This document shows, in pieces, positions 8,947 through 16,177 of a stretch of DNA of 64,000 nt. Source of the stretch: Chitinophagaceae bacterium (lineage in GTDB: Bacteria; Bacteroidota; Bacteroidia; Chitinophagales; Chitinophagaceae); assembly GCA_019638595.1 (NCBI GenBank), contig JAHBTJ010000010.1:1-64000 (forward strand). Direction: 5' to 3'. The first letter of the stretch is position 1. The number at the start of each line of letters is the position of its first letter. The notes beneath the pieces are model-generated. The model had not been told where the DNA came from. It did no database searches and saw only the letters and a program-made list of their open reading frames with translations. A program made the translations under genes and the position numbers.

Positions 8947-10014
8947 ATGTATATGGCAGTATTACACAATCGTATTTCCCAAAAGGAATTAAAGCAGCAG
9001 TTGCTCCAGGAAACGGAACCCCGCATTACCATTTCTTTTTACAGGTATTTTACTATTAACGATCCGCAGCTTTTCAGAGATGAGCTGTACAGGGCTTTGC
9101 GCGAATTGCGTGTGTTTGGGCGCATATATGTTGCCGGTGAAGGGATCAATGCCCAGGTAAGTGTGCCCGAAAGCAGGTTTGAAGATCTTACGGTATCCCT
9201 GGGGTCAATCCCCGGGCTTGAAGCGCTCAGGCTGAATATAGCAGTAGATGATAATGGAAAATCGTTTTGGGTATTAAAAATAAAGATCCGCGATAAGATT
9301 GTTGCAGATGGCATAAGCGATGCATCGTTTGATATGAGCAGGAAAGGTAAGTATGTAAATGCGCAGCAACTGAATGCATTAGCCGGTGATCCCGCTACCA
9401 TTATTATTGATATGCGCAATCATTATGAATACGAAGTAGGGCATTTTAAAAATGCGGTTGAAATACCAAGCGATACTTTCCGTGAGCAGTTGCCAATGGC
9501 TGTGGAAATGATGCAGGAACATAAGGACAGGAATATCATAATGTATTGCACCGGGGGCATTCGTTGCGAAAAAGCGAGCGCCTATATGCTGCACAACGGC
9601 TTTAGGAATGTGTATCACCTGGAAGGCGGCATCATTAATTATGCAAAGCAGGTGAAGGAAGAAAGAATGGAAAGCCTTTTTATAGGCAAGAACTTTGTTT
9701 TTGACGACCGGCTGGGAGAGCGGATAACCGATGATGTAATTGCGCGGTGCCACCAATGCGGCAAGCCCTGCGACACACATACCAATTGCAAAAACGACGG
9801 TTGTCATTTGTTGTTTATTCAATGCGAGGAATGCGCAAAGGCATATAATGGCTGTTGCAGCGAAACCTGCAGCGAAATTTATAAAATGCCTGAAGAAGAG
9901 CAAAAAGTGTTGCGAAAAGGTATAGATAAAGGACAGCATGTTTTCAATAAAGCCAAAGCAAGGCTTCGTCCACGGGGAAAAGAAATACTGCCAAAAAAAG
10001 AAAAACCCGATTAA
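8947..10014 (+). CDS. trhO: tRNA uridine(34) hydroxylase (rhodanese family)
   Basis: Oxygen-dependent hydroxylation of uridine 34 in tRNA, the first step to 5-methoxyuridine-type wobble bases. 355 aa: an N-terminal ferredoxin-like domain (about 25-125, [10 protein letters not shown]...VAGEGINAQ), a rhodanese domain (145-240) with catalytic Cys201 in the loop [10 protein letters not shown], and a cysteine-rich C-terminal segment (250-300, many CxxC pairs) probably binding zinc. All match TrhO/YceA. Start ATG 8947; an in-frame ATG two codons later is an alternative. xerD follows 18 bases later and may share the transcript. Confidence 0.94.
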   Translation: MYMAVLHNRISQKELKQQLLQETEPRITISFYRYFTINDPQLFRDELYRALRELRVFGRIYVAGEGINAQVSVPESRFEDLTVSLGSIPGLEALRLNIAVDDNGKSFWVLKIKIRDKIVADGISDASFDMSRKGKYVNAQQLNALAGDPATIIIDMRNHYEYEVGHFKNAVEIPSDTFREQLPMAVEMMQEHKDRNIIMYCTGGIRCEKASAYMLHNGFRNVYHLEGGIINYAKQVKEERMESLFIGKNFVFDDRLGERITDDVIARCHQCGKPCDTHTNCKNDGCHLLFIQCEECAKAYNGCCSETCSEIYKMPEEEQKVLRKGIDKGQHVFNKAKARLRPRGKEILPKKEKPD

Positions 10015-10032
10015 CCATTCTAACAGTACAGC

Positions 10033-10935
10033 ATGTGGGATGCTCATAAAAAGGGATTCAAAGCGTATCTGCAGCTCGAAAAATCGTTGAGCCCCCATTC
10101 CATTGAAGCGTACCTGCATGATATAGAAAAGCTTACCCAGTTCCTGCAGGCAAAAGCATTACCAAAAGCACCCGATAGTATAGGGTTAAAAGATCTGCAG
10201 GAATTTGTAAAATGGATCGCGGAGCTGAATATGACTGCTTCATCGCAGGCGCGCATCATTTCCGGTCTGAAAGCATTTTATAAATACTGCCTGCTGGAAA
10301 ATATTACCCGCCAGGATCCCACCGTGCTGCTGGAAGCCCCCAAGCTGAAACGGGCTTTACCCGATACGCTTAGCTTTGATGAAATAGAGCGAATGATCGC
10401 GAAAATTGACCTGAGCAAACCCGAAGGTGAACGTAACCGGGCAATACTGGAAACAATGTATAGCTGCGGGTTAAGGGTAAGCGAGGTGGTAAATCTTCAA
10501 CTATCTCACCTGTACCTCGAAACGGGCTTTATACGGGTTACCGGCAAGGGCGACAAAGAACGACTGGTACCCATTGGAAGGAACGCGGTTCGCTATATTA
10601 ATATATACAGGCAGGAAATACGCTCCCGGATGAAAACGATAAAAAAGGGGGAGGAGGATATTCTTTTCCTGAACCGGCGGGGAGCCAGGTTAACACGCGT
10701 AATGATTTTTTTAATTATAAAATACCTTGCTTTACAGGCTAATATTGTAAAAAATATATCACCACATACTTTTCGGCACTCCTTTGCTACCCATTTGGTG
10801 GAAGGAGGGGCAGATTTAAGAGCTGTGCAGGAAATGCTGGGCCACGAAAGCATTACCACTACTGAAATATATACCCATTTAGACAGGGATTACCTGCGCG
10901 ATACGCTCCAGCGCTTTCATCCGGGTTTTGAGTAA
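10033..10935 (+). CDS. xerD: Tyrosine recombinase XerD
   Basis: Site-specific recombinase resolving chromosome dimers at dif. 300 aa, the Xer length. The SAM-like N-terminal domain covers 1-90 and the catalytic domain 105-295. The full active set is visible: Arg148, Lys172, His245-x-x-Arg248 (HTFRHSFATHL), His271 and nucleophile Tyr280. There is no mobile-element context. It lies just after trhO and is a housekeeping Xer rather than an integrase. Confidence 0.93.
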   Translation: MWDAHKKGFKAYLQLEKSLSPHSIEAYLHDIEKLTQFLQAKALPKAPDSIGLKDLQEFVKWIAELNMTASSQARIISGLKAFYKYCLLENITRQDPTVLLEAPKLKRALPDTLSFDEIERMIAKIDLSKPEGERNRAILETMYSCGLRVSEVVNLQLSHLYLETGFIRVTGKGDKERLVPIGRNAVRYINIYRQEIRSRMKTIKKGEEDILFLNRRGARLTRVMIFLIIKYLALQANIVKNISPHTFRHSFATHLVEGGADLRAVQEMLGHESITTTEIYTHLDRDYLRDTLQRFHPGFE

Positions 10936-11057
10936 GGTGTTCATAATTTCTTAACATAAATTCTTGCACAATCACGTAACAAAGGGATACGATTTCCGTT
11001 ATAAGGCTGTCATTTGAAAAAATAGAGTTCTTTGAATAATTTTCATAAAAACGGTTG

Positions 11058-11104
11058 ATACATGTTAAAGGAAACCCAATAAGTGGTTATCACATGTATG
11101 TTTT
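11058..11104 (+). other. ATACATGT/ACATGTAT inverted repeat with T-run
   Basis: An 8-bp stem with a 26-base loop followed by GTTTTT. It could be a weak terminator for xerD or for readthrough. It lies in the 485-bp gap 10936-11420, which holds no convincing protein gene. Confidence 0.35.
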
Positions 11105-11158
11105 TAGAAAATTTCAAAAAATGATTTGAATAGCTGCTATAAATAACCAAAGCTGTTG

Positions 11159-11276
11159 TATATTTGCGGCGTCAAAAACAACCTGATAAAATCCTTGCTT
11201 GTCCGCGACTAAATAGTCTCACCGTCTTTTTAGAAGTTTTCTTCGGGCGTTAAATTTAAAACTTCCCATCAGGCTA
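11159..11276 (+). ncRNA. Candidate structured RNA with its own -7 box
   Basis: TATATTTG at 11159-11166 matches the -7 consensus. Shortly downstream, CCTGAT (11182-11187) can close with ATCAGG (11268-11273). Inside are two local stems, GACT-AAAT-AGTC (11207-11218) and GAAGTTTT/AAAACTTC (11233-11240, 11258-11265). This makes a plausible three-way junction of about 92 bases. It is not a riboswitch or RNA class I recognise, and no T-rich terminator follows. Low confidence; it could be chance pairing in AT-rich DNA. Confidence 0.3.
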
Positions 11277-11349
11277 AATCGAGTTTAATAGGCAAAAGAA
11301 AAAGAATTGACCATTCATCACGATATAGAATCAAACATAGTATTATGTA

Positions 11350-11381
11350 TTGCATAGTAGTTGTTTAAAAATATATCTTTG
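11350..11381 (+). promoter_or_regulatory. -33/-7 promoter for the 11421 gene
   Basis: TTG (11350-11352) and TATCTTTG (11374-11381) are separated by 21 bases, 40 bases before the start codon. Confidence 0.55.
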
Positions 11382-11420
11382 TATGGTAAACAAATAAACA
11401 AACAATAAATCCAGAATAAA

Positions 11421-12194
11421 ATGAAAAGTAAGAGTGGAGTGGATTCGAAGGCAGGAACCCTCAAAATGAAAAACAACACAAAAGTGTTAGGAAACTTGAT
11501 CAGCAGATCTGCCTCTATGTTGCTGATAGCAATGGCAGGATTTGGTATGATGTCTTTTACCCAGGACGATACCGCTGTAAACAGTCTTGATACCGGTGTT
11601 AACGCTACAACTGAAGTAGCCGTAACATCAGTAGAAAACTGCTGCGCCGTTCAGGTAAACAAGCCAGGCGATGAAATTAAAAAGGCTGTATATATAAGCA
11701 TGCCGCGCCCTAAAGCCATGTTAACCGCCGACATAGCAAACTCGCGTTTGTTTGTAGCGGAAGCAAAAGAAAGGCGTATATGGAGCATGGATCTGTCTGA
11801 AGCCCGCGCGAATGCCGACAGTGAAATGAAATTCAGCTTTCAGTTAAGCCAGTTAAACCCAACTGCCGCCGCGTTTAAAACGGCAGACCTGGAAATGTTG
11901 CATTCATTTGCAGAAGGTATGATGTTACAGTTTGCAGGTACTATGGCAAACAATGCGAACATTGCCGATGCAGAGATGATCTCGGAATTTATGGCTGCTC
12001 ATTTTAAAATAGCTGTACGTACCGACGCTGCAACCCTGGCAAAAGCCGACGCAGCTATAGCAAAGGTTTTTGAAAAGGAAAATCTTCCTTTCATCAATCT
12101 TCCTTCGCATATAGCCGCAGCAACTGCTGATGCAGCAATGCTTCAGAGCTATGAAGCAGAAGTAAAAGTAATTACAATAGTAGCAAATAAATAA
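11421..12194 (+). CDS. Exported protein of unknown function
   Basis: 257 aa. The hydrophobic stretch LLIAMAGFGMMSF lies around residues 35-47, giving an unusually long pre-region if ATG 11421 is used. ATG 11466 would leave a more normal signal peptide, so the true start is uncertain. The mature part is Ala-rich and helical, with recurrent ADAA/ATADA motifs from about residue 130, and has a CC pair near residue 74. I do not recognise a domain. It is well expressed by appearance: consensus promoter and strong terminator at 12242. Confidence 0.65.
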   Translation: MKSKSGVDSKAGTLKMKNNTKVLGNLISRSASMLLIAMAGFGMMSFTQDDTAVNSLDTGVNATTEVAVTSVENCCAVQVNKPGDEIKKAVYISMPRPKAMLTADIANSRLFVAEAKERRIWSMDLSEARANADSEMKFSFQLSQLNPTAAAFKTADLEMLHSFAEGMMLQFAGTMANNANIADAEMISEFMAAHFKIAVRTDAATLAKADAAIAKVFEKENLPFINLPSHIAAATADAAMLQSYEAEVKVITIVANK

Positions 12195-12241
12195 GCAGCA
12201 GGCTTGTTAGTGTTGATTTTGGTTATGGTTTTGATTTACAT

Positions 12242-12271
12242 GCCCCGGGTCGTTGGCCGGGGCTTTTTTAT
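12242..12271 (+). terminator. Intrinsic terminator
   Basis: GCCCCGG and CCGGGGC form a 7-bp GC stem with an 8-base loop, followed by TTTTTTA. Confidence 0.85.
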
Positions 12272-12282
12272 ATTACTATGTA

Positions 12283-12313
12283 AAAGGGGATAGCTTATTG
12301 AAGCATCCCCTTT
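12283..12313 (-). terminator. Terminator hairpin downstream of rnpB
   Basis: AAAGGGGAT (12283-12291) and ATCCCCTTT (12305-12313) pair perfectly. On the minus strand it follows the rnpB 3' end, with a short TTTT tail. On the plus strand it also has TTTAGTTTTTT, so it is probably bidirectional. Confidence 0.6.
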
Positions 12314-12321
12314 AGTTTTTT

Positions 12322-12686
12322 ACTGCAGGCCTGTAAGCCGGATTCTGTCTGGCGCTATCATTTATCTTGCCTGTTCATTGCTGAACAGATCTATCTGCTT
12401 ACCCTCCCCGATATCCCGTCTGGAATTCCGCCGGGCCGGCAGAAGATCGGGGTATACATAGCATTTCAGCACCCAAGGTTTACCCATCCGGTAAATTGCT
12501 TTACAGGATTGTGAGCTCTTACCTCACATTTTCACCCTTATCCCGCCTTGCGGCAGAACGGTAATTTTCTGTGGCACTATCTTCACGCCCCGGGGGGCGT
12601 GACCGGCCGTTAACCGGTGTGTTGCCCTGTGCTGTCCGGACTTTCCTCGTTGTTATTGAAAACACCGCGATAGCACAGCCTGCAGT
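12322..12686 (-). rRNA. RNase P RNA (class A), see ncRNA entry
   Basis: Placed here only as a locus marker duplicate of the next entry; it is not ribosomal RNA. Confidence 0.01.
12322..12686 (-). ncRNA. rnpB: RNase P RNA, catalytic subunit
   Basis: About 365 nt. The ends pair as helix P1: 5' ACTGCAGGC with 3' GCCTGCAGT. The universally conserved GAGGAAAGTCCGGAC block lies near the 5' end. The 3' conserved ACAGAATCCGGCTTAC lies just before P1. The central part contains the expected GC-rich hairpins, including GGGGCGTGAAG and the segment opposite GGTAAACC. It processes the 5' ends of pre-tRNAs. It occupies most of what is otherwise a 536-bp gap. Confidence 0.96.
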
Positions 12687-12730
12687 AAGGCAAAGTTAAT
12701 TCATTACGTAATTATATTTGGAGGGAGCGG

Positions 12731-13381
12731 CTATATCATCCTGCCGTCTTTCATATGTAGTATCCGGTCGCTCATTTGGGCAAGTTCTTCGTTGTGAGTA
12801 ACGATCAGGAATGTTTGCTTCAGCGTATTGCGCAGGTGCACAAACAGCTTATGAAGCTCCCTGGCATTTTCAGAATCCAGGTTACCCGTGGGTTCGTCGG
12901 CAAAAACAATATCGGGATTATTGATCAGGGCGCGGGCTACGGCTACCCGTTGCTGCTCACCGCCCGACAGTGCGGAAGGCTTGTTTTCCATCCTGTCTTT
13001 TAAGCCCAGTAGTTCCAGCAGCTTTTTGGCATTTGTTTCAGTTTCCCTTTTCTTTTTGCCGGCCAGCCAGGCGGGTATGCTTACATTTTCAAGCGCGGTA
13101 AATTCGGGCAGCAGATGGTGGAACTGGAATACAAATCCCATGTGCTTATTGCGAAAGCCAGCCAGTTGCTTTCCTTTTAACTGGTCTACCCGCTGGTCCT
13201 TTAAGTAAACAGCGCCGTCATCCGGGTAATCAAGGGTACCAATAATATGAAGCAGGGTACTTTTTCCTGCCCCCGAAGACCCCACGATGCTTACGATCTC
13301 CCCCTGCTGAATATCCAGGCTAACGCCTTTTAGCACCTGCAGGCTTCCATAGGATTTGGTGATATTTTTAGCTGATAACAT
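12731..13381 (-). CDS. lolD: ABC transporter ATPase, LolD type
   Basis: 216 aa, single nucleotide-binding domain: Walker [10 protein letters not shown] (residues 34-42), Q-loop [17 protein letters not shown], signature LSGGEQQR, Walker B DIVFADEP, and H-loop THNEE. The sequence [12 protein letters not shown] after Walker B is typical of the LolD/MacB branch, which powers release of lipoproteins from, or extrusion across, the inner membrane. No permease gene is adjacent, which is common for lolD in Bacteroidota. LolD rather than another MacB-branch ATPase is inferred. Confidence 0.85.
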   Translation of the reverse strand: MLSAKNITKSYGSLQVLKGVSLDIQQGEIVSIVGSSGAGKSTLLHIIGTLDYPDDGAVYLKDQRVDQLKGKQLAGFRNKHMGFVFQFHHLLPEFTALENVSIPAWLAGKKKRETETNAKKLLELLGLKDRMENKPSALSGGEQQRVAVARALINNPDIVFADEPTGNLDSENARELHKLFVHLRNTLKQTFLIVTHNEELAQMSDRILHMKDGRMI

Positions 13382-13498
13382 TTATTTAAATTAGGTTCTT
13401 AAAAAACTGAAAATTAATCATTCGGGCAGCCCTGGCAAAACCAAACAACAATAAAAATAACATGCTGCCGTTCCTTTTTTTATTGTGAAATAAGTGAA

Positions 13499-13529
13499 TT
13501 TGGAAATTTCGTGCTAAACTTTACTTTTG
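13499..13529 (+). promoter_or_regulatory. Consensus -33/-7 promoter
   Basis: TTTG (13499-13502), exactly 19 bases, then TACTTTTG (13522-13529): a textbook Bacteroidota promoter, 84 bases before the DUF2795-type gene. Confidence 0.8.
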
Positions 13530-13613
13530 CGGAAAATTTGGTGGTAAAATGGGTATGCTTTACTTGTTTTCCGCTAAAGCACAAAAGATCTGATCATCTA
13601 AAAAAACTAATAA

Positions 13614-13835
13614 ATGTTCTGGACACTTGAATTGGCATCGTACCTGGAAGACGCTCCCTGGCCTGCAACCAAAGATGAATTGATAGATTACGCTATCAGA
13701 AGCGGGGCACCGATTGAGGTGATAGAAAACCTCCAGGAACTGGAAGATGAAGGAGAAATTTATGAGGGCATAGATGATATATGGCCCGATTACCCGTCGC
13801 AGGAAGATTTCTTTTTTAATGAGGATGAATATTAG
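13614..13835 (+). CDS. Small acidic DUF2795-type protein
   Basis: 73 aa, very acidic, opening MFWTLELASYLEDAPWPATK and ending FFFNEDEY. This is a short protein strongly conserved across Bacteroidota and assigned to DUF2795 from memory. The WPATKDELIDYAIRSG segment looks like a helix-turn unit related to Pterin/RPL-like small folds, but its role is unknown. It has a perfect promoter and its own terminator at 13877, so it is monocistronic and probably well expressed. Confidence 0.85.
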   Translation: MFWTLELASYLEDAPWPATKDELIDYAIRSGAPIEVIENLQELEDEGEIYEGIDDIWPDYPSQEDFFFNEDEY

Positions 13836-13876
13836 GGAAGGGAACTGCCTCATTGTACCCGGATTAAAATGATTAT

Positions 13877-13900
13877 ACCGCCTGCAAGGGCGGTTTTTTT
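13877..13900 (+). terminator. Intrinsic terminator
   Basis: ACCGCC and GGCGGT form a 6-bp stem (13877-13882, 13889-13894), directly followed by a T-run. Confidence 0.8.
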
Positions 13901-13967
13901 ATCTAACCAGGATGAATGGTACTCCCCCGGGCTTTACCGGGTACATGCATTCATACCCGGGCATACA

Positions 13968-14001
13968 TATACCGGGCAAAAAAGCACTTTCGCCCGGTAT
14001 A
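13968..14001 (-). terminator. 10-bp stem downstream of fabI
   Basis: TATACCGGGC (13968-13977) and GCCCGGTATA (13992-14001) are perfectly complementary. Upstream lie further CCCGGG/TACCCGGG units (13925-13962), giving several alternative hairpins. It is placed to terminate fabI on the minus strand, but no strong T-run follows. Confidence 0.55.
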
Positions 14002-14020
14002 CATATATTTTTATAATAAA

Positions 14021-14833
14021 TTATTTTTCCAGCGCGTTCAGTACTTCTTCAGTTACGCCCATTAAGGAAAAACCGCCATCGTGAAACAGGTTCTGCATAG
14101 TAACCATGCGGGTAAGATCGCTGAACAGCGTTACACAGTAAGCAGCGCAATCATCGCTGGTAGCATTGCCTAACGGGCTCATTTTTTCGGCATAGGTAAT
14201 AAATCCATCAAAGCCTTTTACCCCGCTGCCGGCGGTAGTACGCGTGGGCGACTGAGAAACAGTATTCACCCTAACCTTCTTTTTAACGGCGTAGTGGTAG
14301 CCAAAGCTCCTGGTTACGCTTTCCAGCAATGCTTTGGCATCGGCCATTTCGCTATAATGAGGAAAAACACGTTGCGCGGCAATATAGGTAAGCGCTACCA
14401 CACTTCCCCACTCGTTCAGCGCATCCAGGTCCCATGCGGTACGCAATACCCGGTGCAGCGACATTGCTGAGATGTCGAGCGTTTTTTGATTAAACCCATA
14501 ATCCAGCTCTGTATATGACTTTCCTTTGCGTACATTCAGGCTCATACCTATGGAGTGAAGTATAAAATCTATTTTGCCGCCGAAATGCTTCATGGCATCT
14601 TCAAACAGCTTTTTCAAATCGTCCATATTGGTTACATCGGCACCTATCACCGGGGCGTTTACGGCTTCCGCCAGCTTGTTGATCTCTCCCATTCGCAACG
14701 CTACCGGCGCGTTGGTAAGCACCAGCCGGGCGCCTTCTTCATGACATTTTAAAGCAGTTCTCCACGCGATGGATTTTTCATCGAGCGCACCGAAAATAAT
14801 TCCGTTCTTTCCTTGTAAAAGGTTATAAGCCAT
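14021..14833 (-). CDS. fabI: Enoyl-[acyl-carrier-protein] reductase (NADH)
   Basis: Last reductive step of each fatty acid elongation cycle. 270 aa short-chain dehydrogenase. The N-terminal nucleotide-binding pattern is the FabI variant GALDEKSIAW (residues 15-24). Catalytic residues are Tyr150 (VALTY), and Tyr160-x6-Lys167 in FPHYSEMADAKA. SQSPTRTTAGSG follows as in other FabI proteins. Length and motifs are complete. It is the target of triclosan/diazaborine-type inhibitors in this family. Confidence 0.95.
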   Translation of the reverse strand: MAYNLLQGKNGIIFGALDEKSIAWRTALKCHEEGARLVLTNAPVALRMGEINKLAEAVNAPVIGADVTNMDDLKKLFEDAMKHFGGKIDFILHSIGMSLNVRKGKSYTELDYGFNQKTLDISAMSLHRVLRTAWDLDALNEWGSVVALTYIAAQRVFPHYSEMADAKALLESVTRSFGYHYAVKKKVRVNTVSQSPTRTTAGSGVKGFDGFITYAEKMSPLGNATSDDCAAYCVTLFSDLTRMVTMQNLFHDGGFSLMGVTEEVLNALEK

Positions 14834-14954
14834 ATATATATTTTTAAAATTGTGCGTAAAAATAGGAATTCGCGGTGAATATCAGGTATGCATACAATAT
14901 TGCCGGAATTATTGGGTGCTGTTTATACAGCATTTGAATCTCTAAATCGTTGAG

Positions 14955-15443
14955 CTATATAAACAACCCCCATTCATCTTCGTAATCGTCTTTAACAAAA
15001 GTGTTCACCCATATTTTAAAAAGATTACGGAATATGTTCATTTCCTGCTCTATGGCTTCGGCGTATTTTTCTTCGCCGGCGCCTACCATAGCTGTAAAAT
15101 GAACCTGCTCCATCAGCTCGCGGCAGTTATTGCGAACAATAGAGGCATTTTCCATTTTAAGAACATATATGTCGGCTCCTGCGGCGCCAATGATTTTGGG
15201 AGCTACAATAAACAGGTTTTGCCAGATCAGCTCTTTGTTTTTCTCCGCATGATCGTACTCCTTTGAATCCTGGAGGGTTTCGCAATACGATTCAACCAGC
15301 ATAAATATTTCACGCCATTTATTGTATAAATTCTTTGCGGCTTCCAGTTGGGCTTTCCATTTCCATTCCTCCCCCTCAAACCTCCTTTTCAGGAGCCGGT
15401 GATCGTCCCATTCGGGTAAGCTATGCATTTCACTAAAGTCCAT
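14955..15443 (-). CDS. Soluble helical protein of unknown function
   Basis: 162 aa, Trp/Glu/Lys-rich and predicted mostly helical (WKWKAQLEAAKNLYNKWREI), with no signal peptide and no membrane segment. I do not recognise a family. It reads as a real gene because it is long, has normal codon use, and lies in a minus-strand run with the downstream and upstream genes. The 117-bp gap to the next gene holds a modular intergenic repeat. Confidence 0.65.
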   Translation of the reverse strand: MDFSEMHSLPEWDDHRLLKRRFEGEEWKWKAQLEAAKNLYNKWREIFMLVESYCETLQDSKEYDHAEKNKELIWQNLFIVAPKIIGAAGADIYVLKMENASIVRNNCRELMEQVHFTAMVGAGEEKYAEAIEQEMNIFRNLFKIWVNTFVKDDYEDEWGLFI

Positions 15444-15453
15444 AATGATATTT

Positions 15454-15559
15454 GCCGTTTATGGTTTGTCGTTTAATGATTTATAGTTTAAAGTCTGTGG
15501 TTTGTAGTGTATGGTTGCATACATAAGAAACTATAAACAAAAAACAAGAAACTATAAAT
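15454..15559. repeat. Modular intergenic repeat, copy 1
   Basis: Built from variants of TTTATGGTTTGT, TTTATAGTTTAA and TTTGTAGTGTATGG, followed by the inverted motifs AAACTATAAAC and AAACTATAAAT. The left and right halves can fold on each other. Fills the gap between two minus-strand genes. Confidence 0.7.
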
Positions 15560-15560
15560 C

Positions 15561-16082
15561 CTATAGAAATATCCCGGCTATTTCCGTCCAGTTTTTCACA
15601 CGTTCATACCCGTCTTCATGCGCGTTCATGATAGTGCTGTATAAGTAAGGCTTACCTGTAAAGTGTACAAGATTGCGGGTATGATCGTCTATCATATAAT
15701 CGCCGGCGATCATTTTTTTATCGCCGCACAATACCAGTTGTCTCCATGTAAGAAAAGGAAAATGCTCCTCCAGCCATTCCAGCTTATCTTTTAACGAGTT
15801 GGGAAATTCAGTAGCTGCCGAAACAATGTATACCTCGTATTTTTTATTAAGCTCATTCATTACATCCACGCAATCGTCCATTACAGGCAGATGCCTGAAA
15901 AATCCTTTGCTGTATAATTTGCGTCGCGCTTCTTCCCTGTGCTTTTCGGGTATGCCCGGCATCCACGATCCTATCATTTTTGAATACTCAAGATCCTCGC
16001 CGAAATTTTCCCTGTACCAGCTCATCATCGCACCCATGGTATCGGCCATTACTTCGTCCATATCAATAATAATCCTTTCCAT
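15561..16082 (-). CDS. 5'(3')-deoxyribonucleotidase, NT5C family
   Basis: 173 aa HAD-fold phosphatase that removes phosphate from deoxyribonucleoside monophosphates. HAD motif I is DMDEV at residues 7-11 (nucleophile Asp7). Motif II is the Ser/Thr in VYIVSAATEFPNS. Motif III/IV lies in GDYMIDDHTRNLVHF. A small helical cap is encoded between motifs I and II. The DMDEVMAD start is characteristic of the bacterial NT5C branch. The family assignment is firm; substrate preference is inferred. Confidence 0.85.
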   Translation of the reverse strand: MERIIIDMDEVMADTMGAMMSWYRENFGEDLEYSKMIGSWMPGIPEKHREEARRKLYSKGFFRHLPVMDDCVDVMNELNKKYEVYIVSAATEFPNSLKDKLEWLEEHFPFLTWRQLVLCGDKKMIAGDYMIDDHTRNLVHFTGKPYLYSTIMNAHEDGYERVKNWTEIAGIFL

Positions 16083-16177
16083 TTGTATATTTTAACAGGT
16101 GTAGAATATTTATACTGTAAAGATAATATTTCGCAAAGCGTATTGGCTTACTGTATATATTAACAAAATGAATACGT

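Noticed and set aside
10033-10935. Tyrosine recombinase as a sign of a mobile element or phage integrase
   Set aside because: Length, motif pattern and neighbours (trhO) fit housekeeping XerD; no att repeats or phage genes nearby.
12322-12686. An rRNA-type entry placed over the RNase P RNA in the feature list
   Set aside because: It is a duplicate of the rnpB ncRNA entry made in error and given a confidence of 0.01. The locus is RNase P RNA, not ribosomal RNA; ignore the duplicate.
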